Made by a program: the position numbers and the translations under genes. From the NCBI GenBank assembly GCA_030448265.1, contig JAUJNG010000004.1, positions 21,061 to 85,060 on the forward strand: a stretch of 64,000 bases of DNA, in the 5' to 3' direction. Numbering within the stretch: position 1 is the stretch's first letter; each line of letters starts with the position of its first letter. This DNA comes from Abditibacterium sp. (GTDB lineage: Bacteria; Armatimonadota; Abditibacteriia; Abditibacteriales; Abditibacteriaceae). Shown here in pieces: positions 37,189 to 45,935 of the stretch. Below the pieces are notes generated by a model, which did no database searches, was not told where the DNA came from, and saw nothing but the letters and a program-made list of their open reading frames with translations.

Positions 37189-38136
37189 TTGGCCGCCGTG
37201 TCGAGCGGCGCCGATTCGATGGCGCTGCTGTGGTGGCTTCTGGCGCTGGGCCGCGATGTGGTCGTGGGCCACGTCAATCACGATTTGCACGAACTGCGGC
37301 CAGGCCAGTGCGACGCCGACGACGGGTTCGTGCGCGAAAAGTGCGCCGAACTGGGCGTGCCCTTCGTGAGCCGCAAAATCGAACTCTCGCGCAAAAACGG
37401 GCACGTCAACGAACTCGCGGCGCGCGAGGGGCGCTACGCCGCGCTGCTCGAAATGGCGCTCGAAACTGAGTGCGACCGCGTGGCGACGGCGCATACCGCG
37501 ACTGATGGACTCGAAAGCGCGCTGCTGAACTTGATGCGCGGCGCGGGGCCAAACGGCTGGCGCGGCATCGCGCCGAGGCGAGTTTTAGGGGGCGAAATTG
37601 AGTTGGTGCGCCCGTTCTGGCGCGTGCCGCGCGGGGCGACGCGGCAGATTTTGCGCGATGCTGGCTGGAATTGGCGGGAGGACGCTTCAAATTTGGATGC
37701 GATGTTTCGCCGCAATCGCGTGCGCGCGCAGCTTTTGCCGCTTCTGGGCGAGATTTCGGGCCAGCATCCCGATGATCTGGCGGTTCGTTATGTCAAGAAT
37801 GCCCAAATCACGCGCGACGAGGCCGAGTTTCTCGATACCACCGCCTACACCGCGCTCTTCGCGATGATTTGCAAGCGAGATGATGATTTAGTTGTTCTGG
37901 AAAGCTGGAAAATAAATACGCTCGACATAGCAATTCAACGGCGCGTTTTGCGGCGTGCGGCGCAGTTGATTGTGCCTGACGCGCGAGATCTGGCGAGCGA
38001 GAAAATCGAAACCGCGCGGCTCGCGGTGGAAATGGGCGCCAAACGCGCGGTGTGGGAGTGGAGAAAAGATTTGCGCGTCGAGTGGACGGGCGCGGGCGCG
38101 GGGAACCGCTTGCGTTTTTGGCGCGTTAAGTCGTAA
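37189..38136 (+). CDS. tilS: tRNA(Ile)-lysidine synthase, apparently frameshifted at its 5' end
   Basis: The open part codes 315 residues. It modifies C34 of tRNA-Ile(CAU) to lysidine with Lys and ATP. The PP-loop is VSSGADSMALL (usual SGGxDS, first Gly replaced by Ser). HVNHDLHELRP, AHTATDGLESALLNLMRG and RVPRGATRQILRDAG follow. The C-terminal domain is short and divergent. The only in-frame start is TTG 37189, which cuts into the first beta strand. The missing N-terminus is encoded in another frame from ATG 37137 (MGRVIEADESVVPRGAR), and the two join if 2 bases are restored in the gcgcgcg run at about 37180-37186. Confidence 0.85.
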   Translation: MAAVSSGADSMALLWWLLALGRDVVVGHVNHDLHELRPGQCDADDGFVREKCAELGVPFVSRKIELSRKNGHVNELAAREGRYAALLEMALETECDRVATAHTATDGLESALLNLMRGAGPNGWRGIAPRRVLGGEIELVRPFWRVPRGATRQILRDAGWNWREDASNLDAMFRRNRVRAQLLPLLGEISGQHPDDLAVRYVKNAQITRDEAEFLDTTAYTALFAMICKRDDDLVVLESWKINTLDIAIQRRVLRRAAQLIVPDARDLASEKIETARLAVEMGAKRAVWEWRKDLRVEWTGAGAGNRLRFWRVKS

Positions 38137-38181
38137 GCGCGAGGCGGTAACGCCCTCGTTCACAAAACTAAAAAAACATTG

Positions 38182-38350
38182 GACTTACGCACGGCTTGGT
38201 CTCGCTCGACTGAAGTCGGCGCTATGGGCGCTACGCGCTAACTTCCCGCCTTCGCGGGAAGCAAACTGTTCGGTTTCGGCGCAGACCGAAAGTTAGCCGA
38301 AGGCCCACAGCGCCGACTTCAGTCGAGCGAAACCAAGCCGTGCGTAAGTC
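38182..38350. repeat. Inverted repeat of 169 bp with inner hairpins
   Basis: gacttacgcacggcttggt and its complement are the ends, continuing to tgaagtcggcgct. Inner hairpins include cttcccgccttcgcgggaag. The element fills the gap between tilS and the ftsH promoter. Confidence 0.92.
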
Positions 38351-38407
38351 TTAAAAACAATAAACAGTGACAACGCGCGAAGTCGAACGAAAAACGGCTT
38401 CGCGCGT

Positions 38408-38416
38408 TGCTATACT
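38408..38416 (+). promoter_or_regulatory. Extended -10 promoter for ftsH
   Basis: TGC precedes TATACT (38411-38416), an extended -10 arrangement. I find no good -35. It lies about 55 bases ahead of the TTG start. Confidence 0.5.
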
Positions 38417-38472
38417 TTGCGGGCTTCAAAGCCAAAACTTTGCTTTGAAGCGGTTTGAGGAGGCGTCTTTTT

Positions 38473-40422
38473 TTGGGAGCACAACGATTATTCCGCTCGC
38501 TGCTGGTGTTGTCCGTCTTGATTGTGGTCGTCTGGGCCGTGTTTCAAAACTCCTTGCCTGGCCGCAAGGAGAGCAAGGACATGACCGTAAGCCAGTTGCA
38601 GTCGAAACTGGCCGCGAAAGAGGTCACGAAAGTCACGATTAGCGGCAACAACGCCGCCGTCGAAGTCAAGGGCGACGACGCCACCAACAACGTCACCCTG
38701 CCCAACGATTGGGCCAGCATTCCCAGCCTGACGGGTCTGCTTTACCCCGTCACGCGCGCGGCCACCGACTACCGGCCCGAAGTGATTCAGAAAGACCCGC
38801 CCCTCAGTGGGCCGGTCGTGCAGCTCATCGGCCTGTTTTTGCCGCTGATTTTCATCGCCGGATTTTTCATCTTCATCATGCGCCAGTCGCAGGCGGGCGC
38901 GGGCCAAGCGATGAGTTTCGGCAAAAGCAAAGCGAAGCGGCTCACCGATTCGTCGGCCAAAGTCACCTTCGCTGATGTCGCGGGCGTCGATGAGGCCAAG
39001 CAGGAATTGCAGGAAATCATCGACTTCCTCAAAAATCCCGAAAAATTCCAGGCTCTGGGCGCTAAAATTCCGCGCGGGGTTTTGCTGCTCGGCAATCCTG
39101 GCACCGGCAAAACCCTCTTGGCGCGCGCGGTCGCGGGCGAAGCGGGCGTGCCGTTTTTCCATATTTCCGGCTCGGATTTCGTGGAAATGTTCGTTGGCGT
39201 CGGCGCGAGCCGCGTGCGCGATCTGTTCGATCAGGCCAAAGCGCATCGTCCCGCCATCGTTTTCATCGACGAAATCGACGCGGTGGGCCGTCATCGTGGC
39301 GCCGGCCTTGGCGGCGGGCACGACGAGCGCGAACAAACCCTCAACCAGCTTCTGGTCGAGATGGACGGTTTCGATCCCAACGCGGGCGTCATTTTGATGG
39401 CCGCCACCAACCGCCCCGATGTTTTAGATCCGGCTTTGACGCGGCCAGGCCGTTTCGACCGCCGTATCATCGTCGATAATCCCGATTCCAAGGGCCGTTT
39501 GGAAATTCTCAACGTTCACATCAAGGGCAAACCGCTCGCGGGCGATGTTAACGTCGAGATGATGTCCAAGCGCACCGTCGGTTTTTCGGGCGCTGACCTG
39601 GCCAATCTGGTCAACGAAGCCGCGCTTCTGGCGGCGCGGCGCAACAAGCAGCAGCTCACCAATTCGGAGTTCGAAGAGTCCATCGAGCGCGTGATCGCAG
39701 GGCCGGAGCGCCGTTCGCGCATCATTCAGCAGCGCGAAAAAACCGTTCTGGCCTATCACGAAGTCGGCCACGCTCTGCTCGCCAAACTCTTGCCCAACGC
39801 CGAAAACCCGCACAAAGTCACCATTTTGCCGCGCGGCATGGCGCTGGGTTACACCCTCACTTTGCCCTCGGAAGACCGTTTCATGACCAGCAAGCTGCAA
39901 ATGATCGACGAAATGACGGTGTTGCTGGGCGGTCGCGTCGCGGAAGAGCTGGTCTTCAACGAAGTGTGGACGGGCGCGCAAAACGACCTCGAACGCACGA
40001 CCGAAATGGCGCGCCGCATGATTTGCGAGTTCGGCATGAGCGAAGCGCTCGGCCCGTTGCAGTTTGGCCGTCGCTCCGGCCCCGTGTTTCTGGGCCGCGA
40101 TATGCAGGAAGACCGCAACTATTCCGAGGAAGTCGCCGCCAAAATCGACGCTGAAATCAAAGCCTATGTCGAAGCCTCCTACGCGTCGGCGCGCGAACTT
40201 CTGACCGAAAACCGCGCGATTCTGGATCGCATCGTCAACGTCCTTCTCGAAAAGGAAACGCTGACCTGGGAAGAAATCGACCGTCTCATCGCGGGCGAAC
40301 CGGAGCCGCCAGCGCTCACGCCAACCCAAACCCCGCCGCCAACGCCGCCCGCGCCAGTGACCGAAAAACCGGCGCCGCGCGTCAATCCTGGTGGTTTGCA
40401 GCCAGGATTGGCCGGGGCGTAA
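38473..40422 (+). CDS. ftsH: ATP-dependent zinc metalloprotease FtsH
   Basis: A 649-residue membrane AAA+ protease that degrades damaged membrane proteins and short-lived regulators. Two membrane segments (about 7-28 and 118-140) frame a periplasmic domain. The AAA module has Walker A GNPGTGKT (about 207), Walker [13 protein letters not shown] and the pore motif MFVGVGASR. The protease zinc site is HEVGH (about 429; usual form HEAGH). The tail is Pro-rich. I start it at TTG 38473 because AGGAGG at 38458-38463 lies 9 bases before it. An in-frame TTG at 38455 would contain the SD itself. Confidence 0.95.
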   Translation: MGAQRLFRSLLVLSVLIVVVWAVFQNSLPGRKESKDMTVSQLQSKLAAKEVTKVTISGNNAAVEVKGDDATNNVTLPNDWASIPSLTGLLYPVTRAATDYRPEVIQKDPPLSGPVVQLIGLFLPLIFIAGFFIFIMRQSQAGAGQAMSFGKSKAKRLTDSSAKVTFADVAGVDEAKQELQEIIDFLKNPEKFQALGAKIPRGVLLLGNPGTGKTLLARAVAGEAGVPFFHISGSDFVEMFVGVGASRVRDLFDQAKAHRPAIVFIDEIDAVGRHRGAGLGGGHDEREQTLNQLLVEMDGFDPNAGVILMAATNRPDVLDPALTRPGRFDRRIIVDNPDSKGRLEILNVHIKGKPLAGDVNVEMMSKRTVGFSGADLANLVNEAALLAARRNKQQLTNSEFEESIERVIAGPERRSRIIQQREKTVLAYHEVGHALLAKLLPNAENPHKVTILPRGMALGYTLTLPSEDRFMTSKLQMIDEMTVLLGGRVAEELVFNEVWTGAQNDLERTTEMARRMICEFGMSEALGPLQFGRRSGPVFLGRDMQEDRNYSEEVAAKIDAEIKAYVEASYASARELLTENRAILDRIVNVLLEKETLTWEEIDRLIAGEPEPPALTPTQTPPPTPPAPVTEKPAPRVNPGGLQPGLAGA

Positions 40423-40426
40423 AGTT

Positions 40427-40460
40427 AAAAGGCGTTACCTCAATCGAGGTAGCGCCTTTT
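40427..40460 (+). terminator. Intrinsic terminator after ftsH
   Basis: aaaaggcgttacctc pairs with gaggtagcgcctttt (one G-T pair) around aatc. It separates ftsH from the small membrane gene. Confidence 0.9.
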
Positions 40461-40465
40461 AATTT

Positions 40466-40684
40466 ATGTCAAATCAAAAAGAGCAAATCGTTCTTTGTGC
40501 ATTGTCTTATACATTTGTCTTGTGTTCGATATGGCTTTTGGCGATATATACCGTTTGGTGCCTATTCGACTCTTTGATCATTCAATTCGTTGTTGGCACT
40601 CTTTCAATGTTCGTCGCTGCCCTATTCGTTGACCGAGCCTATAAAAGCTCAATTGACAAGCTAATCCGCCGACTGCAACAATGA
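40466..40684 (+). CDS. Small two-helix membrane protein, hypothetical
   Basis: A 72-residue protein with two hydrophobic helices (about 10-30 and 35-55) and a basic C-terminus. Base composition is more AT-rich than its neighbours. Its TGA overlaps the ATG of the SpoU methyltransferase (ATGA), so the pair is coupled. I recognise no family. It starts right after the ftsH terminator with no clear SD. Confidence 0.55.
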   Translation: MSNQKEQIVLCALSYTFVLCSIWLLAIYTVWCLFDSLIIQFVVGTLSMFVAALFVDRAYKSSIDKLIRRLQQ

Positions 40685-41256
40685 CAGAAGCTTCTAATGG
40701 CCCAACGCGCCCCCAGGATTACTTCGTGCGCCACGAAAACGGCACCGACCGCATTCCGCTCGAAGAAGCCCTGCGCCTGCCGCGCACGCCGATTCTGGGA
40801 ATTCTGGACAATCTGCGCTCGGCGCACAACGTTGGCTCGATTTTTCGCTCCAGCGACGGCGCGGGAGTCGCGCATCTCGCCATTTGCGGCTATTCGCCGA
40901 CGCCGCCGCACCGCCATCTGGCCAAAACCGCGCTCGGTGCCGTCGATGTCGTGCCCTGGACGCACTTTGAAACCATTTCCGAAGCGATTGCCGACGCCCG
41001 AAATCGCGGCGCGCAGGTTCTGGCGCTCGAATTTACCGACCGTAGCGTGCCGCTCACGGACATCGAATTGCGTTTTCCCATCGCGATTGTGGCGGGCAAC
41101 GAAGTCGATGGACTCAACGACGAAACCATCGAAATGTGCGACGCGACGGTGCATTTGCCGCTTCTGGGGCACAAAAATTCACTCAATGTCAGCGTAGCGT
41201 TCGGCATCGCACTTTACGAGACCCTGCGGCGTTACCAACTGGAAAATAGAGAGTAA
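40681..41256 (+). CDS. SpoU/TrmH-family RNA 2'-O-methyltransferase
   Basis: A 191-residue SPOUT methyltransferase. The three signatures are present: NLRSAHNVGSIFRSSDG (motif 1), IVAGNEVDGL (motif 2) and LPLLGHKNSLNVSVAFGI (motif 3), which together form the SAM knot. It has no N-terminal substrate-binding extension, so the target (tRNA or rRNA) is open. It begins within the stop of the 72-residue gene. Confidence 0.92.
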   Translation: MTEASNGPTRPQDYFVRHENGTDRIPLEEALRLPRTPILGILDNLRSAHNVGSIFRSSDGAGVAHLAICGYSPTPPHRHLAKTALGAVDVVPWTHFETISEAIADARNRGAQVLALEFTDRSVPLTDIELRFPIAIVAGNEVDGLNDETIEMCDATVHLPLLGHKNSLNVSVAFGIALYETLRRYQLENRE

Positions 41257-41270
41257 AATAGTTGATAGTC

Positions 41271-41855
41271 ATGAACGTCCAATTTAGCCCCGCACCAGCC
41301 CGCGACGCGCGCGAAACCGCGCTGTGGCGCGACCGCGTTGAACATTCCCTCAAAGCGGGGAGTTGGAACGACTGCATCGCGGCGTGTCACTCGCTGCTGC
41401 GTATCGCGCCGCGCCATCACTTCGCGCAGGAAACCCTCGCGACCGCGCTATTGCAGCTCGGCGAAATCGAAAAAGCCATCGCCGCCGTGCAGCGCCTGCT
41501 CGAAATCTCGCCGCGCGACCCGCTTCACCGTCTGCGCCTCGCCACACTTTTGCAGATGCAGGAACGGCCTGGCCAATCGCTGCGCGAGTTCGAACGCATC
41601 GCCGAAATGTATCCCGACGCGCCCTTTTCCGAAGACGCGCGCGAAGCGATTGAAAACCTCGACCGCCTGCAAACCCAGCAAATTCTGCTCATGGCCGCCG
41701 AACAGGACGGTTTTCGCTGGCAACTCGAACGCGATCCCGAAGCGGCGCTCGAAGAAAACGGCTTTTATCTCACCGAAAACGGCTTTGAAACCCTGCGCCA
41801 GATGATTCCTGGCGCCGAAGATGAAGCTGTGTCGCGCGCGCCGCGAATGCATTGA
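41271..41855 (+). CDS. TPR protein with a nitrile-hydratase-leader-like C-terminus
   Basis: A 194-residue cytosolic protein. Residues 20-125 form TPR-type helices (CHSLLRIAPRHHFAQETLA, ALLQLGEIEKAIAAVQRLLE). The last roughly 45 residues (RWQLERDPEAALEENGFYLT) resemble the NHLP/Os1348-type leader fold with its DPEAAL..GF.LT pattern. It starts 14 bp after the methyltransferase stop. ATG 41271 is preferred over TTG 41262. No RiPP-modifying enzyme is nearby, so the leader likeness may be structural only. Confidence 0.65.
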   Translation: MNVQFSPAPARDARETALWRDRVEHSLKAGSWNDCIAACHSLLRIAPRHHFAQETLATALLQLGEIEKAIAAVQRLLEISPRDPLHRLRLATLLQMQERPGQSLREFERIAEMYPDAPFSEDAREAIENLDRLQTQQILLMAAEQDGFRWQLERDPEAALEENGFYLTENGFETLRQMIPGAEDEAVSRAPRMH

Positions 41856-41927
41856 AGCACTACTGACAGCCGTTTATTAACATTTTAATGGGGAAGCTCA
41901 TTTTTATGATCGCTGTGTTTTGCAAAC

Positions 41928-42653
41928 ATGAAAAACGGTAATATTATGCAACCAGGCCCATATCGCAATCAGCGCGCCGCCTTCACATTAGTGCAAATAC
42001 TAATCGTGATTGCCATTCTCGTAAGTTTGGCGACCCTGTTGTTTCCAGTTTTTTCTCGCGTTCGCGAAAAGGGCAGACAAACGGTGTGTCAACAAAACTT
42101 GCGCCAGATTTATCTTGGCGTCCAGCTTTATGTTCAAGACCAGGACGGGCACTTCCCTCGTCTTGGCACTTGGGATTCTGACCTCGCTTCCTACATCAAA
42201 GATCCCGCCGTTTTTCTATGTCCCACCCAGACGCACCCTCATAGCAACACCAATTGGAGGTTGGAACGACACGACTATCACCTGAACTACGCCCAACTGA
42301 ACGATTTCCTGAACCCGATGGTGAATGGGCGCTTTGTCGGGGGAGAAATGAAGGTGGGAGGAACCAATGAAGCACGGTTGGAGCAGACATCACGACTCAT
42401 CATGTTCTGGGAAAACCCGCACGATGGAAAGGGGCGTGAAGTCCTACCCCCCGCGTCCTGTGAAAATCTAACGTTGGCGGATGGGCGTCCCGACTCCAAG
42501 CCCTGGCCCTTTGCCACAGTTCATAGTGGCGGGGGCAACATACTCTTTCTGGACGGTCACGTTAAATGGTTCACGCCTGAAGACGCCGCAAACGCGATAT
42601 GCGTATCATTCAACAACGGGCCCGTTTCACCGTTGTTTCGGCCCGCCTCATAG
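41928..42653 (+). CDS. Prepilin-like protein with H-X9-DG motif
   Basis: A 241-residue type IV pilin-like protein. The N-terminus has a basic leader, the cleavage site (Ala before FTLVQILIVIAIL) and a long hydrophobic helix. Gln replaces the usual Glu at mature position +5. The C-terminal HSGGGNILFLDGHVKWF is the H-X9-DG motif seen in large families of Planctomycetota, Armatimonadota and relatives. It is probably processed by a prepilin peptidase; the role is unknown. The start is ATG 41928 or 41946. It is somewhat less GC-rich than its neighbours. Confidence 0.88.
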   Translation: MKNGNIMQPGPYRNQRAAFTLVQILIVIAILVSLATLLFPVFSRVREKGRQTVCQQNLRQIYLGVQLYVQDQDGHFPRLGTWDSDLASYIKDPAVFLCPTQTHPHSNTNWRLERHDYHLNYAQLNDFLNPMVNGRFVGGEMKVGGTNEARLEQTSRLIMFWENPHDGKGREVLPPASCENLTLADGRPDSKPWPFATVHSGGGNILFLDGHVKWFTPEDAANAICVSFNNGPVSPLFRPAS

Positions 42654-42696
42654 CCACACGTTATCGCTCGCGCCTTTGCTCATCGGCGAAGACACG

Positions 42697-42737
42697 AAAC
42701 CCCGCCAATCTTTTTGAGATTGGCGGGGTTTGTTTTT
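42697..42737. terminator. Bidirectional terminator between the prepilin gene and tRNA-Pro
   Basis: aaaccccgccaatc pairs perfectly with gattggcggggttt around a 7-base loop. It is followed by tgttttt on the + strand. On the minus strand it lies just after the tRNA. Confidence 0.9.
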
Positions 42738-42742
42738 GAAAA

Positions 42743-42816
42743 TCGGGATGGCGGGATTCGAACCCACGACCTCTGCGTCCCGAACGCAGCGCGCTACCAA
42801 GCTGCGCCACATCCCG
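42743..42816 (-). tRNA. tRNA-Pro (anticodon CGG)
   Basis: A 74-nt cloverleaf. The acceptor CGGGATG pairs with CATCCCG, the anticodon arm is CTGCG-TTCGGGA-CGCAG, and the T-arm is GTGGG-TTCGAAT-CCCGC. The discriminator is A. The 3' CCA is not encoded. It reads CCG codons. Confidence 0.97.
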
Positions 42817-42861
42817 AATTGGGGTGCCGCTTCGACTTCTCATCCAAACGGGCAATTGGAA

Positions 42862-42890
42862 ATTATAAACGCCGCAACGACTGGGCGCAA
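42862..42890 (-). promoter_or_regulatory. Promoter for tRNA-Pro
   Basis: On the minus strand TTGCGC (42885-42890), a 17-bp spacer and TATAAT (42862-42867). The expected start is near 42855, about 40 bases before the mature tRNA. Confidence 0.75.
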
Positions 42891-42948
42891 CATTGTAACG
42901 CCTCAATCGCGGCCAAAGCGCCGCAATCGCTCTGCTAAACTGGGCGCG

Positions 42949-44244
42949 ATGTCCAACGTTGCTTCCCCCGTTTCCATGTCCGAAACCTCTCCCGACGACG
43001 CCCAGATCATCGCCGATTTTTCGGCCCACGTCAATCCCGCGCTCGCGCAGGTCTTGCAGTTCATCGGCTTCACGTCGACCGAAGCGCAGGCGAGCGGCTG
43101 CATCGTGCGCGATTCGACGGGACGCGAGTTTCTCGACTGTCTGGGCGGCTACGGCACGATGAGTCTGGGGCATAGTCACCCCAAAATCATCGCCGCCGCG
43201 AAGGAACAGCTCGATAAAATGGCGTTTTCGAGCCGCGTGTTGTTCAACGCGCCGCAGGCGGCGCTGGCCAAAAAACTCGCGGAAATCGCGCCTGGCGAGT
43301 TGCAGTTCGCCTTTTTTTGCAACAGCGGCGCCGAGGCCGCCGAAGCCGCCATCAAATTCGCGCGCATCACCACGGGTCGCAAAGGATTGGTGTCGGCGCA
43401 GGGCGCCTATCACGGCAAAACGATGGGCGCGCTCTCGGTTTCGGGCCGCGACAAATACAAAACGCCCTTCGGCCCGCTCGTCACCGACGTGCGTAACGTG
43501 CCCTACAACGACATCACGGCCCTCGAAAGCGCGGTTGACGCCAACACCGCCGCCGTTTTGCTCGAACCGATTCAGGGCGAAGGCGGCATCAACGTCGCGT
43601 CCAACGAGTATTTGCAGGCCGCGCGGCGCATCTGCGACCAGCGCGGCGCGCTTCTGGTGATGGACGAAGTGCAAACCGGCCTGGGACGAACCGGAAAAAT
43701 GTGGGGCTGCGATTGGGCCGGTGTCGCGCCTGACATGATGCTGCTCGCCAAAGCGCTTTCCGGCGGCGCGATTCCCATCGGCGCCGTTCTGGGCACGCCC
43801 AGAGTCTGGGAGTTCTGGAACGACGCGCCGCTCATTCATTCCTCGACGTTCGGCGGCAATCCCCTCGCCTGCGCCGTTGGTCTGGCGACGCTCGAAGTCA
43901 TTGAAGAAGAGAATCTGGTCGAAAAATCGGCGCGCGCGGGCGAGATTCTCATCGCCCGACTGCGCGAGACACAGGGGAGATACCCCGATTTAGTGAAAGA
44001 AGTGCGCGGGCGCGGCCTCATCATCGGCGTCGAGTTTCCGCACGAAGACATCACCAGTCTGGTTCTGGCGGGTCTGGCGCAGCGCGACGTTCTGGTGGTG
44101 CCCTACACCTTCAACAACCCCACCGTGACGCGCTTCGAGCCGCCATTGAACATTTCGGACGAAGAAATCGAGTGGGCCGCGACTGCGTTTGAAGAAGCGG
44201 TCGCCGCGACCGCCGAACTTTTGGTTGGCGTCACCGAAATGTAG
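42949..44244 (+). CDS. Class III PLP aminotransferase
   Basis: A 431-residue fold-type I enzyme of the acetylornithine/putrescine/4-aminobutyrate group. CNSGAEAAEAAIKFAR binds the PLP phosphate, VMDEVQTGLGRTG supplies the ring-binding Asp, and LLAKALSGG carries the Schiff-base Lys. The N-terminal segment (HVNPALAQVLQFIG) recalls putrescine-type aminotransferases, but the substrate is not certain. The start is ATG 42949; the longer ORF runs through the tRNA gene and its promoter. The TAG stop lies within the following palindrome. Confidence 0.9.
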   Translation: MSNVASPVSMSETSPDDAQIIADFSAHVNPALAQVLQFIGFTSTEAQASGCIVRDSTGREFLDCLGGYGTMSLGHSHPKIIAAAKEQLDKMAFSSRVLFNAPQAALAKKLAEIAPGELQFAFFCNSGAEAAEAAIKFARITTGRKGLVSAQGAYHGKTMGALSVSGRDKYKTPFGPLVTDVRNVPYNDITALESAVDANTAAVLLEPIQGEGGINVASNEYLQAARRICDQRGALLVMDEVQTGLGRTGKMWGCDWAGVAPDMMLLAKALSGGAIPIGAVLGTPRVWEFWNDAPLIHSSTFGGNPLACAVGLATLEVIEEENLVEKSARAGEILIARLRETQGRYPDLVKEVRGRGLIIGVEFPHEDITSLVLAGLAQRDVLVVPYTFNNPTVTRFEPPLNISDEEIEWAATAFEEAVAATAELLVGVTEM

Positions 44245-44313
44245 GGACATGGCTTGCCATGTCCTTGGACAAACTTTTACGCTCTCCAAGGACACGGCAA
44301 GCCGTGTCCCTAC
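44241..44313. repeat. Intergenic palindrome containing the upstream stop codon
   Basis: gtagggacatggcttgccat is matched by ggcaagccgtgtccctac. The TAG at 44242-44244 ends the aminotransferase. The arm itself holds smaller hairpins (catggcttgccatg). Confidence 0.88.
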
Positions 44314-44327
44314 GAGCTCAAACCATC

Positions 44328-44789
44328 ATGCCCCAAGTCAAGAACAAAGTCACCATCAACGCGCCGTTTGCGGTCGTGTGGGAACTGGCGCAGGACGTCG
44401 AAAAGTTCCCCGCCATCATGCCCGACCTCGAACAGGTCGAAATCCTCGAAAAGACGGTGCAGTCGCCGCAGTCCACCCGCACCGTGACGCAGTGGAATTC
44501 GCGTATCAAACAGTTCAACCGCTCGATTATCTGGACGGAAGAAGACATCTGGAACTCCGTCGAAGGCACCTGTCATTTCTGGCAGATCAAGGGCGATTTC
44601 ACCGACTACAAAGGCGCCTGGAAATTCCGCTCGCTGGGCGAGGCGACCGAACTCGATTTGAGCATCGACTATTCGTTTGAAATTCCGCTTGTTGGGGCGC
44701 TTATGAAAGGCGTGCTGCAAAAACTGATGCAGCAAAACGTCGATATGATGGCGCAGGCGCTCAAAAAAGAAGCGGAACGGCGGGTTTGA
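44328..44789 (+). CDS. SRPBCC-family (Coq10/polyketide cyclase-like) protein
   Basis: A 153-residue START-like fold. The N-terminus (VTINAPFAVVWELAQDVEKFP) and the VEGTCHFWQIKGDFTDYKGAW strand region are typical. Such proteins bind lipids or other hydrophobic ligands. ATG 44328 follows the palindrome and fits the fold. The WD40 gene begins 29 bp after the stop, so they may be cotranscribed. Confidence 0.82.
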   Translation: MPQVKNKVTINAPFAVVWELAQDVEKFPAIMPDLEQVEILEKTVQSPQSTRTVTQWNSRIKQFNRSIIWTEEDIWNSVEGTCHFWQIKGDFTDYKGAWKFRSLGEATELDLSIDYSFEIPLVGALMKGVLQKLMQQNVDMMAQALKKEAERRV

Positions 44790-44818
44790 GGGTCAATTAC
44801 CGTTCGACTGGAGTTACT

Positions 44819-45862
44819 ATGCCGATTAAATCGTCCGCTCCGCGCTGGAGCAAGGGAGAAAAACGTCTGATTGTGGTGACGGCATTGGCCCTGCTGCTGA
44901 TTCCCGCCGTTTTGTCGCTCAAAAAGGCGTTCACCCTTGATTTGAACGCGGTCGCCTTTTCGCCCGACGGTCAAACCCTGCTCACCGCGCACCGCGACAC
45001 CAGCGTTCACCGTCTCGATGCGCGCACCGGAGCGACGGTCGAGGTTTTGGGGCCGTCGCGCTCGGCCAATGCTCTGGCCTTCGCCGTCTCGCGCGACGGG
45101 AAAATGATGGCGACTCAGGGTCGCAAGAGCGATATCATCGAGGTGCGCGATACCCGCTCCGGCGCCGTGATACGGGAGTTTCAGGCGCCCATCGAGTGCT
45201 GGCTGACAAACGCGGAGTTTCTGCCCGACGGAAAAACGCTTCTCACTCAAAGCGGATCGATTTGGCTGTGGGATTTAGCGACGGGGAAACTCAAAGGCGA
45301 GATTAAATCCAATATCGGCGCGTTCGACCAGTTCCACTACATCTTCTCGCGCGACGGGCGAAAGAGCGCGCGCATCGACAATAGTTTCGATGTCAGCCGG
45401 TCTCAGATCGCTTTAATCGAGAGAAGCACGGGGCGCGAGCGTGTCCTTTTGAGTCCCAAGAGCGGCACTGGGGGCGGCGATTTTTCGCCCGACAGCCAAA
45501 TTCTCGCCACCGGAGGCCGTGATGGCGCCATCCGGCTCTGGAATACGCGCACAGGGCGCCTCCACGCCACTTTGCAAAGCGGAGCAGAGGTGGGACGGGT
45601 GCTTTTTTCGCCCGACGGTGCGTTTCTGGCTAGCCTGCCCACCCGATTCGTCAAAGGCCCCCAAATCGTTCGCCTGTGGGACGCGCGCAAGGGGCGCCTG
45701 CTTCACACCCTCACTCACGCCGCACGGACGCCCCTTTCCCCATCCCAGATAGTCGGCATGGCTTTTTCGCCCGACAGCAAAACTCTGGTGACGGCTTCCA
45801 CCGATAACACTTTGCATCGTTGGGATGTGCGAAGCGGACAGGAAAGGCCCTTCCCATCGTAA
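44819..45862 (+). CDS. Membrane-anchored WD40-repeat protein
   Basis: A 347-residue protein. One membrane helix lies near residues 17-35 after a basic cytosolic tail. WD40-like blades follow (VAFSPDGQTLLTAHRDTSV, FSPDSQILATGGRDGAIRLW, MAFSPDSKTLVTASTDNTL), making about six or seven blades. The propeller would be outside the cytoplasm. ggag lies 5 bases upstream of ATG 44819. No catalytic domain is attached. Confidence 0.85.
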   Translation: MPIKSSAPRWSKGEKRLIVVTALALLLIPAVLSLKKAFTLDLNAVAFSPDGQTLLTAHRDTSVHRLDARTGATVEVLGPSRSANALAFAVSRDGKMMATQGRKSDIIEVRDTRSGAVIREFQAPIECWLTNAEFLPDGKTLLTQSGSIWLWDLATGKLKGEIKSNIGAFDQFHYIFSRDGRKSARIDNSFDVSRSQIALIERSTGRERVLLSPKSGTGGGDFSPDSQILATGGRDGAIRLWNTRTGRLHATLQSGAEVGRVLFSPDGAFLASLPTRFVKGPQIVRLWDARKGRLLHTLTHAARTPLSPSQIVGMAFSPDSKTLVTASTDNTLHRWDVRSGQERPFPS

Positions 45863-45935
45863 GTGCCACATTGTGGGGCACGGAAAATACGATGCGGCGC
45901 TGCCCGAAGTGACTTGAGAGCGAGAGAATACAAAT

